From assembly GCA_019912965.1 (NCBI GenBank), contig JAIOHM010000144.1, forward strand, positions 1-62,427: a stretch of DNA of 62,427 bases, written 5' to 3'. Position 1 is the stretch's first letter, and every line of letters begins with the position of its first letter. The DNA is from Anaerolineae bacterium. Its GTDB lineage: Bacteria > Chloroflexota > Anaerolineae > Aggregatilineales > Phototrophicaceae. This document shows, piece after piece, positions 8,224 to 17,087 of this stretch. A program made the position numbers and the translations under genes. A model generated the notes under the pieces. The model searched no databases, was not told where the DNA came from, and saw only the letters and a list, made by a program, of their open reading frames with translations.

Positions 8224-9432
8224 ATGGCATCGTGGGCAAACCTCTCCGATATACAGGGCCTCGTCCAGCTTGGCATCGACCAGGCCAAGCTAATCACGGA
8301 CGTGGTTGAGGATGTACATTCCACGGTTGTTAAACCCATCAATAGCGTCGTAAACCTGCCCTTGGAAGGTCACATCCGAGCGCTGGTTTACCGCATCATA
8401 CGCGAAGGCTACCGTCTGAGCAGTGCAGGTGCAGAGGCTGTGTTTACCCGCCTGATCCCGATGGTAGATACTCCGCCCTCGACGCTCCAGCGTGAGGCGA
8501 TGCTGGCTATTCTGAACGGCATCTGGGGCGATCATCTTCTGGAGAGTAACAATCCACTGGCGATAACCATGTCGCTGCGGAACGAGGGCCAACCACTGCC
8601 CCTGGAAAAAGCCGTACTCCAGAACGCGCTGTCGCAGGCCAGCGGTAAAGTCCTCATCCTCGTGCATGGGTTGTGCATGACCGACCTGCAATGGACACGC
8701 GGCAATCATAATCATGGGGCCGTTCTGGCCCGTGACCTGGGTTACACACCGATTTATCTCCATTACAATAGCGGCTTGCACATCTCCACCAACGGACGGC
8801 AGTTCGCGGCATTGCTCGATAAACTTATCCGGGAATGGCCTCAGCCAATCGAGGAAATCACTATCATCGGTCACAGTATGGGTGGTTTGGTGGCGCGCAG
8901 TGCGTGCTATTATGCGCTGGCGGCAGGGCATACATGGCCAGAGCACTTGCAAAAGCTCATTTTCCTCGGCACACCGCATCATGGCGCGCCACTTGAACGT
9001 ACTGGCAACTGGGCCGAAACAATCCTCAATTCCACGCCTTACACGGCCCCATTTCGCCGGATCGGGGCGAAGCGCAGCGCGGGAATCACCGATCTGCGTT
9101 ATGGGAGTCTTGTCGATGAAGATTGGGAAGGTCGCGACCGCTTTGCCTTGGAGCCAACCGACAATCGGCGTATAGTGCCCCTGCCGCCTGACGTTACCTG
9201 TTATGCAATCGCCGCGACGCTTGGTGCCCAAACCGACGATCTCAAAAACCAGATGCTAGGGGATGGTCTGGTTCCACTGGAAAGTGCTTTGGGTATTCAC
9301 AATGACCCGGCGCGCTGTCTGGATATTCCAGAGTCCCACCAATGGATTGGCTATGAGATGCAGCACCTGGATCTGCTCAACCAGCCCGATGGTTATCAGC
9401 GAATCAAGGATTGGCTTCAGCGCCAACCTTAA
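8224..9432 (+). CDS. Alpha/beta hydrolase (PGAP1/lipase-like)
   Basis: A 402-residue serine hydrolase. The nucleophile elbow GHSMGG is preceded by the strand EEITII, and LVHGLCMTDLQW holds the oxyanion-hole HG pair. FLGTPHHGAPLERTG is characteristic of PGAP1/lipase-like esterases. About 140 residues precede the hydrolase core and look helical. The late DGLVPLESALG and SHQWIGYEMQHLDLL segments likely carry the catalytic acid and histidine. I start at the ATG at 8224 with GAAGG six bases upstream rather than at the GTG at 8212. Substrate unknown. Confidence 0.85.
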   Translation: MASWANLSDIQGLVQLGIDQAKLITDVVEDVHSTVVKPINSVVNLPLEGHIRALVYRIIREGYRLSSAGAEAVFTRLIPMVDTPPSTLQREAMLAILNGIWGDHLLESNNPLAITMSLRNEGQPLPLEKAVLQNALSQASGKVLILVHGLCMTDLQWTRGNHNHGAVLARDLGYTPIYLHYNSGLHISTNGRQFAALLDKLIREWPQPIEEITIIGHSMGGLVARSACYYALAAGHTWPEHLQKLIFLGTPHHGAPLERTGNWAETILNSTPYTAPFRRIGAKRSAGITDLRYGSLVDEDWEGRDRFALEPTDNRRIVPLPPDVTCYAIAATLGAQTDDLKNQMLGDGLVPLESALGIHNDPARCLDIPESHQWIGYEMQHLDLLNQPDGYQRIKDWLQRQP

Positions 9433-9590
9433 TAAATTCAACATAAAATACAGGCATTCTTTCCCGTACCTGTCGAATATCCCACCCCATCTTCATCCCC
9501 TTGATTCGCTGACTGAGCCTTTTTAATGTGCCCGATGTTGGCTTGTTGGGTTGTTTGCTGAAGCGCACTACACCAATAGCTGGATTTTCT

Positions 9591-10280
9591 CTATCGGCTT
9601 TCCGGACCGAACAGGGCGTTGGCACTGTCAATCACGTTGGTATAGAAATTCCCACCCGCCTCACGCATAATCACAAATGGCTGGTCGGGTGCGCCCATAA
9701 ATGGCCGCAGCGTCCACGCCATCTGTGTCCCAACGAAGGCATACAGCACGATCCAGAACACGAACAGCAGTCGGCGCGACTCCCGTCCGGCAGGATTTTC
9801 CGCATCCACGCTGGCCGCAAATCCTTCGCGCAAAAACACCAGTCCCATGAACCCCGAAATGGCGAATACGGCCACATTCAGCAGCTTGAAGAACTGATAG
9901 CCGCTGGCGGTTGTTAGGAAAAACAGCGCAATCGGCGCGAGACTGAGCAGCAGCACCGAAGTCGTTGTGACTGCCGTCATAATCAGCGCGATATTCTGCA
10001 AAATCGTTTGCCGTGAGCCAAACAGCAGGTTGAAGAAATACAGCGACGGTGTGCAGATAATCAATGTCACCAGAAACAGAATCGGCAGTTTAATCAGTGA
10101 ACTAATCACTTGAGGGATGCTGTTGCTTGCTCCCATGACCGCACCGTAAATTGCCAGAAAAACGAACGACGACAGCAGCATGGCGATGATTTTCTCCGGT
10201 AAACCAATGCTGTCACGGATTTCCGCGAAGAACTGTTCCCGGCTGCGTAGGATGGTTTCGACAATCGACAAACGCTTCAT
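9591..10280 (-). CDS. Multi-pass membrane protein, YIP1-like
   Basis: A 229-residue protein with about six hydrophobic segments. The N-terminus (VETILRSREQFFAEIR) is followed by membrane helices, and the last soluble part AWTLRPFMGAPDQPFVIMR is a segment I recall from a conserved bacterial and cyanobacterial membrane family sometimes mislabelled as a WH2 protein. GGGAGGA stands about nine bases before the ATG. Function unknown; it resembles the YIP1/DUF1282 class in overall layout only. Confidence 0.6.
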   Translation of the reverse strand: MKRLSIVETILRSREQFFAEIRDSIGLPEKIIAMLLSSFVFLAIYGAVMGASNSIPQVISSLIKLPILFLVTLIICTPSLYFFNLLFGSRQTILQNIALIMTAVTTTSVLLLSLAPIALFFLTTASGYQFFKLLNVAVFAISGFMGLVFLREGFAASVDAENPAGRESRRLLFVFWIVLYAFVGTQMAWTLRPFMGAPDQPFVIMREAGGNFYTNVIDSANALFGPESR

Positions 10281-10375
10281 AGTCTATATTCCTCCCAATG
10301 CATCTCATGATGATTGTACAAGCTGCGATAATATCTCCCCACTGATGTTTGTTAAAATTTACGTGAAATTCAGGT

Positions 10376-10488
10376 TAAGAACCTATCCATAAACTGCTGT
10401 ACACAGTCACAAACAACTTGTCTTGCTCCCTTCCCCTGCGTGCGGGGGAAGGGCTGGGGTTAGGGGTAAACAGTTTACGGATAGATAC
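10376..10488. repeat. 113-bp MITE-like element, copy 1
   Basis: Roughly 90 percent identical to 33079-33191 over the full length. The ends form an imperfect inverted repeat: CTATCCATAAACTG at the left and CAGTTTACGGATAG at the right. The centre is a family-1 palindrome. It has no coding capacity. It lies between the YIP1-like gene and mazG and would add a false N-terminal extension to MazG if translated from 10423. Confidence 0.8.
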
Positions 10489-10572
10489 CAAGCCCCGCAT
10501 AACCTGTGCTTTAATCACCGCCTCCAACTTCGCTATAATGATGCCCGTAAACCAACCGACAGGATTCCTGAT

Positions 10573-12024
10573 ATGACCTTGACCATCGTCGGCTTAGGGC
10601 CGGGTGAAATTGACGATCTTTCGCGCCGTGCATGGCGTGTGTTGAAGGCTGCCAAAACCGTCTATCTACGCACATCCCGCCACAACTGCGTCCCATGTCT
10701 GCCACAGGACAGCACCACTTACCAATCCTTTGACCATCTCTACGAATCCATTGATCGATTTGAGGATGTGTATAAAGCCATCGTTGAGCAGGTGATGACC
10801 GCCGCCCGGATGGGTGATGCGGTGTATGCTGTCCCCGGTGATCCGCTGGTGGGCGAATCCACTGTGACTGCGCTGATGAAGGCCGCCAAAGCCGAAAATA
10901 TCCCGGTCGAAATCGTCAGCGGGATTAGCTTTGTTGAGCCGACTCTGGCGCTGATCGGGGTTGATGCTTTAGATGGCCTGCAAGTGCTGGACGGAATCAC
11001 GGTCGCGCGAATGTATCACCCTCCCATTAACCCGGATTTTCCGGCGCTGTTGGGGCAGGTCTACAGCCGCCAAGTCGCCTCCGATCTCAAGCTCACCTTG
11101 ATGAACCAGTATCCCGATGATTTCCCCGTCAAGTTGGTGCATGGCGCAGGCACAGATAGCGGCTTGGTTGAATCCCTGCCGCTGCACGAAATCGATCACA
11201 GCCCACATATCCAGCACATGACCTCCCTCTATCTGCCCGCATTGGGTGAGATGAGCAGTTTTGAGCAGTTTCAGGAAATCATCGCCCATTTACGCGCGCC
11301 GGAAGGCTGCCCATGGGATCGCAAGCAGACCCATCTCTCGCTGCGAAAATATTTGCTGGAAGAAGCCCACGAAGTCCTCGAAACGTTGGACGCTGAAGAC
11401 ACTGAATCGCTGGTCGGGGAATTGGGCGATTTACTGCTGCAAATCGTCCTGCACACCCAGATTGCCATTGACGACGGCGAATTTAAAATGAGCGATGTGA
11501 TGCGCCAGATCAACGCCAAGATGATTCGGCGTCATCCGCATGTGTGGGGCGAAGTCAGCGTGGATGGTGCGGATCAAGTTGTCACCAATTGGGACGCCAT
11601 CAAAAAGCAGGAGAAAGCCGAAGAGGGTATTAAGCGTGAGTCGATTCTGGACGGCATCCCCAAATCGCTCCCGGCCTTGATGCAGGCGCACGAATACACG
11701 GCGAAAGCAGCTAAACCCGGCTTTGATTGGGAACGGGTGGAAGATGTGATCGCCAAAGTCCGCGAGGAAGTAGACGAGGTGCTGAATGCCCAAACCGATG
11801 CTGAACGTGCCGAAGAAATTGGCGATTTGCTGTTCGTGCTGGTCAATTGGGCGCGCTGGCTGAAGGTCGAGCCGGAAACCGCTTTGCGCGAAGCCAACGC
11901 CAAGTTCTACCGCCGCTTCCGTTACATCGAAGAATCGTTGGCGGCACAGGGCAAAGCATTGACCGACTCCAACCTTGCTGAGATGGATTCACTTTGGAAC
12001 GCCGCCAAAGCCGTTGGCCTATAA
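10573..12024 (+). CDS. mazG: MazG nucleoside triphosphate pyrophosphohydrolase with N-terminal methylase-like domain
   Basis: A 483-residue fusion of the YabN type. Residues 1-220 resemble SAM-dependent tetrapyrrole methylases (TIVGLGPGEIDDLSRRAW, AVPGDPLVGESTVT). Residues 240-480 hold two MazG units, the first with CPWDRKQTHLSLRKYLLEEAHEV and the EExxE metal-binding pattern, the second with GFDWERVEDVIAKVREEVDEV. MazG enzymes hydrolyse noncanonical NTPs and can lower ppGpp signalling. The length agrees with Bacillus YabN (about 489). The start at 10573 follows an AGGA; the frame is open upstream only through a repeat element. Confidence 0.93.
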   Translation: MTLTIVGLGPGEIDDLSRRAWRVLKAAKTVYLRTSRHNCVPCLPQDSTTYQSFDHLYESIDRFEDVYKAIVEQVMTAARMGDAVYAVPGDPLVGESTVTALMKAAKAENIPVEIVSGISFVEPTLALIGVDALDGLQVLDGITVARMYHPPINPDFPALLGQVYSRQVASDLKLTLMNQYPDDFPVKLVHGAGTDSGLVESLPLHEIDHSPHIQHMTSLYLPALGEMSSFEQFQEIIAHLRAPEGCPWDRKQTHLSLRKYLLEEAHEVLETLDAEDTESLVGELGDLLLQIVLHTQIAIDDGEFKMSDVMRQINAKMIRRHPHVWGEVSVDGADQVVTNWDAIKKQEKAEEGIKRESILDGIPKSLPALMQAHEYTAKAAKPGFDWERVEDVIAKVREEVDEVLNAQTDAERAEEIGDLLFVLVNWARWLKVEPETALREANAKFYRRFRYIEESLAAQGKALTDSNLAEMDSLWNAAKAVGL

Positions 12025-12043
12025 ACACATTACATTCGCATTA

Positions 12044-12062
12044 CCTGATAAACAGGGTGTAT
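12044..12062. repeat. Left half of a palindromic repeat split by the IS
   Basis: CCTGATAAACAGGG plus the target duplication. Joined to the sequence after 13503 (GTATCAGG, then ACGCGGATTACGAACC) it restores a copy of the repeat at 47397-47441. The right half runs from 13504 to about 13535. Confidence 0.75.
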
Positions 12063-13503
12063 GTGTATGGGTTTTCTGGTATAGCTCCCAAAATAAGTTC
12101 CTGACATCGTGACTGGGTAAACTCACACGCTCCAATCCAATGAGTAGAGAGGTGCATCATGGAGAGCGAGTGGGAACTTGACCGTATCCGGTTGCATCAA
12201 TTGCGGAGTGCCCATCCAAGTTGGACACAAACACAGTTAGCCCAAGCCTTAGGGCGGAGCTTAAGTTGGGTGAAAAAATGGCTCAAACGGTTTCGTGAGG
12301 TGGGGCAGCCATCTTTAGCCATGTTTCAAAGCCATTCCCGTGCACCAGTCCATCGACCACGACAGGTCGTCGAGGCGGTACGGGATGCTATTCTGAGCTT
12401 ACGTGACGAATTGAAATCCCTGTATGGACGGGTGGTGGGTGCCAAAACGATCCTCTATCACCTGCATCATGATCCAGTCCTGCAACAAGAAGCGCTGTAC
12501 ATTCCACACTCAACGCGCACCATCTGGAAAATCTTGCGGGATGGGGGGCGTATTCCCATTCGGATACACCACCACTATCCCATCGAGCGGCCTGAACCGA
12601 TGCAGCACTGGGAGATGGATTTCGGTCAGTTGGGCGAGGCATTTGAGTTCCTGACGGTGGTGGATCGCGGCACATCCATTCTCGTGGATACCCAGACCCA
12701 ACCCCACTACACAGCTGAAACAGCCCTTTTGGCCGTCACCCAGTTACTGCTGGTGCAAGGGCTGCCACAGAAACTGCGCTTCGACAATGATCCCCGGTTC
12801 GTGGGCAACTGGCTGACCGATGGGTATCCATCGCCGCTGATGCGTTATTTGCTCTGTCTGGGCATCGAACCCGATCTGGTTGAACCGGGCAAACCGCAGC
12901 ATAAGCCCTTCGCTGAGCGCTCCGTTCGCACGCTGAAGCATGAATGTCTGTGGATTGATCCGCCTGAAGACGACCGTGATGCAGAAAGCATTCTGGCTGT
13001 CTATCGCCACTTTTACAATCATGACCGTGCCAACCAGTCCTTGGCCTGTGGCAACCGTCCACCCTTTGAAGCCTTTCCAAGCGTGCCGTGATTACCCCAT
13101 TTACCGGAGATGATTGACCCCGACGGCTGGTTGCGCCCCTTTCATCGTCGCATTTTTAAGCGGCGTGTGAGTCAAGGCGGCAGCATTTCCATTGGTCGTC
13201 ATGTCTATTATGTCGGCTATCAGTATGCTAAAGAAAAGGTGGGGGTCATGTTGGATGCCGACCAGCGTGTGTTTCGCATCCTCTACAAGGGGCAAGTTAT
13301 TCGTGAACTTGTGATTGCGGATCTGCTCGGCAAGTCGATACCCTTTCAAGATTATTTGAAACGGATGTTGGAGGAAGCACGCCCATCACAAACCGTCTGA
13401 CCCATCGTTGATTCCCTCACAATCCTCGTTACCTTTCTCTGCCCCATGATCGTCCACGATGTTATTACACCTATTTAGGAGCTAAATCTGAAAACCCATA
13501 CAG
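12063..13503 (+). mobile_element. IS481-like insertion sequence
   Basis: A 1,441-bp element. Its terminal inverted repeats begin TGTATGGGTTTTC at both ends and match imperfectly for about 29 bp (12064 onward; complement ending at 13502). A 4-bp direct repeat GTAT flanks it (12059-12062 and 13504-13507). It carries a DDE transposase gene with an in-frame stop. The flanks rejoin into a palindromic repeat whose intact copy lies at 47397-47441, which confirms the boundaries. Confidence 0.88.
12159..13400 (+). pseudogene. IS481-like transposase interrupted by an in-frame UGA
   Basis: A 414-codon frame. The N-terminal helix-turn-helix (SWTQTQLAQALGRSLSWVKK) leads to an rve/DDE core with HWEMDFGQ, RFDNDPRFVG and KPFAERSVRTLKHE supplying D, D and E. 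At 13089-13091 a TGA stops the frame after FEAFPSVP, but the same frame continues for 103 codons with LPHLPEMIDPDGWL and YYVGYQYAKEKVGVMLD, the C-terminal beta domain of this transposase group. One CGA-to-TGA change would explain it. The 310-residue product has the whole catalytic core, so partial activity is possible. Confidence 0.85.
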
Positions 13504-13680
13504 GTATCAGGTGATTGTTACGCGGATTACGAACCGTCGCTGAACCTCTCCAATACTGTAAACAAGCATAGTTGTTCTCCTGTGTAACCCAAAGGCAGCA
13601 CATTTATCCTGAACAGTCGTTATAATGTTGCGTTCTGCTAATCATGTCCTCGGTTATGTAGTCAACATATGGAGTGAAGA

Positions 13681-14463
13681 ATGCATAGATTGAAAACTTT
13701 CAGACTTGCTATAGGGGTGGTTGTGCTGGTGGGGGGATTGATGGTGCAAGCGGCTGTAGCCCAACACAGTGAGCCACACTGTGATCTGGAAGCGCTGCTT
13801 GCTCACCAAATTGAACATGCACAGGAATTGGAGCATTTTGACGAAGCGGCTGAAGCGGATCTGGATGCTGCCCTTGCCACGTTATACCGAACCGGGATTG
13901 CTTACCAGGTACTGGCGGTAGAGTGCGGCTTTATTGATCACCTGGAAGTGGAGGCAACGCACGAAGCCGAACACGCCGCTGCTGAATCGCAGGAACATGA
14001 TGAAGCAGCCGAACGGTTAGAGATAGCCCGTTCCATCGGTGATCCAGCGGCGGGCGAAGAACTCTTTAACACCCTTCAGACGGAGGTGTCATTTGCGTGC
14101 GCGACCTGTCACCGTGTCGATACCACCGAAATGTTAATTGGGCCGGGTTTATTGGGTGTTGGCAGTCCAACCCATGATCCCTCTGCCCATGGCGCTGAAG
14201 CTGGCGGTCACGACGATCATGATGCAGAGGCCACCGCAGAAGCGACCGAAGCGGCTGGTGGTCATGATGATCACGCTGAAGAGGCTACCCCAGCAGTCGA
14301 ACGCACAATTGAGGAAACGATCACCTATCTGCATACGTCTATCGTTGATCCCAGCGCATACATCGTTCCCGGTTTTGTTGACAATTTGATGCCCAAAGTC
14401 TATGGGGAAATTCTCACTGAGGAAGAAATCAACAATCTGGTTGCCTATCTCCTAACCCTGTAA
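13681..14463 (+). CDS. Exported His-rich c-type cytochrome
   Basis: A 260-residue protein with a signal peptide (hydrophobic 9-23, cleavage likely after AVA at 27). The heme-binding motif CATCH is at 140-144, then GPGLLGVG, and the probable axial methionine is in NLMPKVYGEILTEEEINNLVAYL (near 237), so this is a class I monoheme cytochrome c. The N-terminal part is acidic and His-rich. Between the heme site and the methionine lies an unusual insert of about 45 residues rich in His, Asp and Ala (two GGHDDH units). A GGAGTGA precedes the ATG. Electron carrier outside the membrane; partners are not in the window. Confidence 0.85.
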   Translation: MHRLKTFRLAIGVVVLVGGLMVQAAVAQHSEPHCDLEALLAHQIEHAQELEHFDEAAEADLDAALATLYRTGIAYQVLAVECGFIDHLEVEATHEAEHAAAESQEHDEAAERLEIARSIGDPAAGEELFNTLQTEVSFACATCHRVDTTEMLIGPGLLGVGSPTHDPSAHGAEAGGHDDHDAEATAEATEAAGGHDDHAEEATPAVERTIEETITYLHTSIVDPSAYIVPGFVDNLMPKVYGEILTEEEINNLVAYLLTL

Positions 14464-14480
14464 TCAATCTACACCATCTT

Positions 14481-14509
14481 GTAGGGGAGAGTCTTAGACC
14501 CTCCCCGCC
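14481..14509. terminator. Family-2 palindrome between convergent genes
   Basis: GTAGGGGAGAGTCTTAGACC followed by CTCCCC: arms GGGGAG and GTCT pairing with AGAC and CTCCCC around one mismatch. It lies 18 bases after the cytochrome stop and before the convergent MerR gene end, a natural terminator position, although it lacks a U-run. Close relatives are at 47452 and 53308. Confidence 0.5.
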
Positions 14510-14515
14510 TTCAGA

Positions 14516-15331
14516 CTAGGCTTTTTCCACCGGATACTGAACCTCAGTAGTCGAGTTGTTCATGTCGTCGTGTTTGTGGTAAATGTAGATTTCGCGGTAC
14601 GAGCCAGCGATGCGGTAGCCGTTCTCCTCGACCCACTTGAACAGGGCGGTATGCGCCTGCAAGAAGTTCTCGAATGGGCCGTGATGCACCACCGAGGCCA
14701 CCTGCGTTCCCGGCAGTTCATAAACCTTCACCCGATCCGTACCCGGTAACGTCCGGTCAATTGGCACGGCGGTTTCCATCACCTCATTCACGAATACTTC
14801 CGGCGATTGATGCCACAGGCCGAAGCAAGGCCCGGTGTCCTTCGCCCCCTGTTCCCTGATGTAACCATACGTTTCATCGAATGCTGGGCCGATGTAAGCC
14901 GGTGCTTGATCGTTGGTCGGGATAGTCACCTGCCGCGATGCAATCAGCATGGCAGGCACGGCCTTGAGTACAATATCGTAATTGGGCAAGATATCCTCCA
15001 GTTCAATTTGCCTGAGTCGGGCTTGGATGCGCGCCAGCCGCGCTTGTTCTTCGGCTACTTTCTGCTCCACTTCGGCCTGCTTCAGCTTCAGCATCCCGCG
15101 CAGTTGATCGACCGTCATTTCGCCCAGCACTTGATCAATTTGCTCCAGCGAAAAGCCGAAATCTTTCAGTGCCAGAATGCGGTTGAGGCGCGGAAGCTGC
15201 GAGACCGAGTAGTAGCGGTATCCGGTGAAGCTGTCCACCTTGATGGGCTTGAGCAGGCCAACATCATCATAGTGGCGCAGCGTCACCACCGAGACTTGCG
15301 CGAGGCGTGCAAAGTCGCCAATTTTTATCAC
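14516..15331 (-). CDS. MerR family regulator with GyrI-like effector domain
   Basis: A 271-residue BmrR/BltR-type regulator. Residues 1-70 are a MerR winged helix (IGDFARLAQVSVVTLRHYDDVGLLKP, then GYRYYSVSQLPRLNRILALKDFGFSLEQI), residues 75-115 form a coiled coil, and residues 120-270 are a GyrI-like effector-binding domain (SRQVTIPTNDQAPAYI, ASVVHHGPFENFLQAHTALFKWVEENGYRIAG). Such proteins sense lipophilic drugs. The start codon is GTG with GGAGA upstream. It stands alone, so its target gene is not obvious. Confidence 0.9.
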   Translation of the reverse strand: MIKIGDFARLAQVSVVTLRHYDDVGLLKPIKVDSFTGYRYYSVSQLPRLNRILALKDFGFSLEQIDQVLGEMTVDQLRGMLKLKQAEVEQKVAEEQARLARIQARLRQIELEDILPNYDIVLKAVPAMLIASRQVTIPTNDQAPAYIGPAFDETYGYIREQGAKDTGPCFGLWHQSPEVFVNEVMETAVPIDRTLPGTDRVKVYELPGTQVASVVHHGPFENFLQAHTALFKWVEENGYRIAGSYREIYIYHKHDDMNNSTTEVQYPVEKA

Positions 15332-15451
15332 GTTCTATCTCCGTGTACACAGATCGTCGTTACTATACAGTTTCGGGTAACCTGAGAGTCAAGGGGTTTT
15401 GTTCATACAAATCCTGCTACAATGGCTTTAATTGAGAGGGAGATGGGTTTA

Positions 15452-15718
15452 ATGGTACAGGCAGTCCGCGCGATTTATGAACACGGCAGTTTACGCTTGC
15501 TGGACTCGGTTGAATTGACCGAAGGGGAACAGGTCAGTATCACGATTGTCTCGGAGCGCGATGCCATCCGGGCAGCATTGACTGATCTGCTTGTGTCATC
15601 AGATGATGCTGATGAAGACCTGAATGAAGAAGTGCTTATGCAAGAAATTGAACAGGCTTTTCAAGGGCACCCGCCGCTTTCCGAAACCATCCTTCAGGAA
15701 CGGCGTGAAGGCCCATGA
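15452..15718 (+). CDS. AF2212-like antitoxin
   Basis: An 88-residue protein of the DUF104/AF2212 antitoxin family. VQAVRAIYEHGSLRLLDSVELTEGEQVSITIV is the small beta-barrel fold typical at the N-terminus, followed by an acidic helical tail that would bind the toxin. I chose the ATG at 15452, about ten bases after GAGGGAG; two upstream in-frame ATGs are possible. The stop overlaps the start of the PIN toxin gene (ATGA). Confidence 0.85.
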   Translation: MVQAVRAIYEHGSLRLLDSVELTEGEQVSITIVSERDAIRAALTDLLVSSDDADEDLNEEVLMQEIEQAFQGHPPLSETILQERREGP

Positions 15719-16179
15719 ACCACTATTTTTTCGATAGCAGCGCTCTTGTAAAACGCTATGTATTGGAAACAGGCACTAATTGGGTGCGTTCCATTACCGA
15801 TTTGAGGGCAGGCAATAGCATACTCATTGCCCAGATTACACCCGCTGAAATTGTTTCAGGCGTTTCGCGGCGGAAACGTGCCGGACAGTTATCTCAACGT
15901 ACTGCACATGCGGTTCGTTTAATTATTGATCGTCATGCCAATCGAGAATACATGACGATAGGCATGACTAAGGCAATAGTCTACCGTGCGGAGAATTTGT
16001 TGGAGGCCCATACACTTAAAGCCTATGATGCTGTGCAACTATCTTCTGCGCTTGAAAGCAATTTGCGTTTGGTCACCGCGGGAATAGCACCTCTGATTTT
16101 TGTTTCAGCCGATCAACAACTGCTTAATGTGGCCGTAACCGAAGGGCTACCTGTAGATAATCCGAATCAATATCCCTGA
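15715..16179 (+). CDS. vapC: PIN domain toxin VapC
   Basis: A 154-residue PIN-domain ribonuclease, toxin of a type II pair with the preceding AF2212-like antitoxin, with which it overlaps by four bases. The acidic active-site residues are in place: D7 in YFFDSSALVKRY, E45 in ITPAEIVSG, D105 in KAYDAVQLSSAL and D133 in FVSADQQLL. Such toxins cut tRNA or other RNA when freed from the antitoxin. Confidence 0.9.
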   Translation: MNHYFFDSSALVKRYVLETGTNWVRSITDLRAGNSILIAQITPAEIVSGVSRRKRAGQLSQRTAHAVRLIIDRHANREYMTIGMTKAIVYRAENLLEAHTLKAYDAVQLSSALESNLRLVTAGIAPLIFVSADQQLLNVAVTEGLPVDNPNQYP

Positions 16180-16294
16180 TTTATCCAAGCTGTATCAAAA
16201 ACCGACTCCAGAGAGTCGATTCTTGCCAGTCGAAACCTGCCCCGCACTCATTGCGTATACGGTACAACACAGGAAATGCATGCGAGGATACATC

Positions 16295-16666
16295 ATGTCT
16301 GAACAGGAACTTTACGGAATCGCCCGCCAGCGGATTGACCGTCGCAACCGCCGTTGGACGCTGTGGGGTGTTGATCTGGCAGGCTTGATTCTATCGGTCG
16401 CCGCGCTGATTTTGCTGAGCGAGACACCTTATGTAATAGTCAGTGTCGCAGTCATGATCGGCTGGGCCGGGGTATTTGTCCTGCACACCATCATGGCAGC
16501 GATGGCACAGTCGCGTGATGAGGACATTGAGAAGGAAGTCGCCAAACTGCGGGAGGCGGCTGAGATGGACTACGAAAAACCCAAGCGCCTGACCCTGACC
16601 GAAGATGGCGAAATCACGGATTACGCAGATGAGTACGAGGAAACCGAACGCAGTCTGCATTCGTAG
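16295..16666 (+). CDS. 2TM domain-containing membrane protein
   Basis: A 123-residue protein beginning MSEQELYGIARQRIDRRNRR, then two hydrophobic segments (LWGVDLAGLILSVAALILL and VIVSVAVMIGWAGVFVLHT), then an acidic helical tail. This is the layout of the 2TM domain found alone or fused to LytTR or histidine-kinase proteins. A GAGGA site lies just upstream of 16295; an upstream codon at 16223 is less likely. No function can be assigned. Confidence 0.7.
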   Translation: MSEQELYGIARQRIDRRNRRWTLWGVDLAGLILSVAALILLSETPYVIVSVAVMIGWAGVFVLHTIMAAMAQSRDEDIEKEVAKLREAAEMDYEKPKRLTLTEDGEITDYADEYEETERSLHS

Positions 16667-16674
16667 CGGGGATT

Positions 16675-16794
16675 TTAGCCCCCTAACACGGTGAAATACA
16701 CGATATAGCGGGTGGGGTCGCTGGTGTCGTTAATTACTTTCTCCAACCGGATTTAGGCTGTGCCGCTGTCATCTTGGAGAAGCACACCGAATTC
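16675..16794 (-). pseudogene. C-terminal remnant of a decayed gene
   Basis: Read on the minus strand, EFGVLLQDDSGTA, then a TAA at 16753-16755, then IRLEKVINDTSDPTRYIVYF and TVLGG with a terminal TAA. Both halves are in one frame, and a CAA-to-TAA change would join them, so this looks like the last 40 codons of a lost gene. No family recognised. It lies at the edge of an AT-richer patch, consistent with insertion of new DNA into an older gene. Confidence 0.35.
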
Positions 16795-16795
16795 C

Positions 16796-17011
16796 CTATT
16801 CTTCAACACTTTTATTGGAAGATGTAGTCTGATCAGCGTAGGCTATATCTGTGCCAAAAGTTGCGGTGATTGCCTCCCACACAACATCATCAGGAGAGTA
16901 ATCACGCCCATTACGAACTTTCAGTAGCCCCTTTAGATACTCTACATATTTAGCGGTTCGCTTGGTAACCCGCATTGTAGTAACTTCCATATCTTCGGAT
17001 TTCGATTTCAT
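16796..17011 (-). CDS. Small basic protein, possible DNA-binding or antitoxin-like
   Basis: A 71-residue protein, MKSKSEDMEVTTMRVTKRTA then KYVEYLKGLLKVRNGRDYSP and DDVVWEAITATFG. The middle is a basic helix followed by a short helix in the manner of small ribbon-helix-helix or antitoxin-type proteins, but no family is certain. It is divergent from the BRO/DinD-like gene, with a perfect dyad between them. The start at 17011 is chosen over 17047 because it leaves the dyad clear in the promoter region. Base composition is AT-richer than the core genes. Confidence 0.5.
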   Translation of the reverse strand: MKSKSEDMEVTTMRVTKRTAKYVEYLKGLLKVRNGRDYSPDDVVWEAITATFGTDIAYADQTTSSNKSVEE

Positions 17012-17068
17012 TTCACGTCTCAATGTTATACAGGTAAATGTTTGCAAATCTTCGGTTTATGTGATATT

Positions 17069-17087
17069 TTGTATACGGCGTATACAA
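17069..17087. promoter_or_regulatory. Dyad operator in a divergent promoter region
   Basis: TTGTATACGGCGTATACAA: perfect 8-bp arms around a 3-base centre, in the 156-base space between two divergent genes. Probably the binding site of one of the two flanking proteins, giving autoregulation. Confidence 0.65.

Noticed and set aside
8290..9231. 313-codon minus-strand frame opposite the alpha/beta hydrolase
   Set aside because: Shadow of a real gene with GHSMGG and other motifs; no ribosome site or family match.
10423..10572. N-terminal extension of MazG
   Set aside because: It translates the MITE-like repeat; the TIVGLGPGEIDD start at 10573 is the family N-terminus.
13089..13091. UGA read as tryptophan or another amino acid (altered genetic code)
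   Set aside because: Other genes here clearly end with TGA (for example the antitoxin with its ATGA overlap), so UGA is a normal stop.
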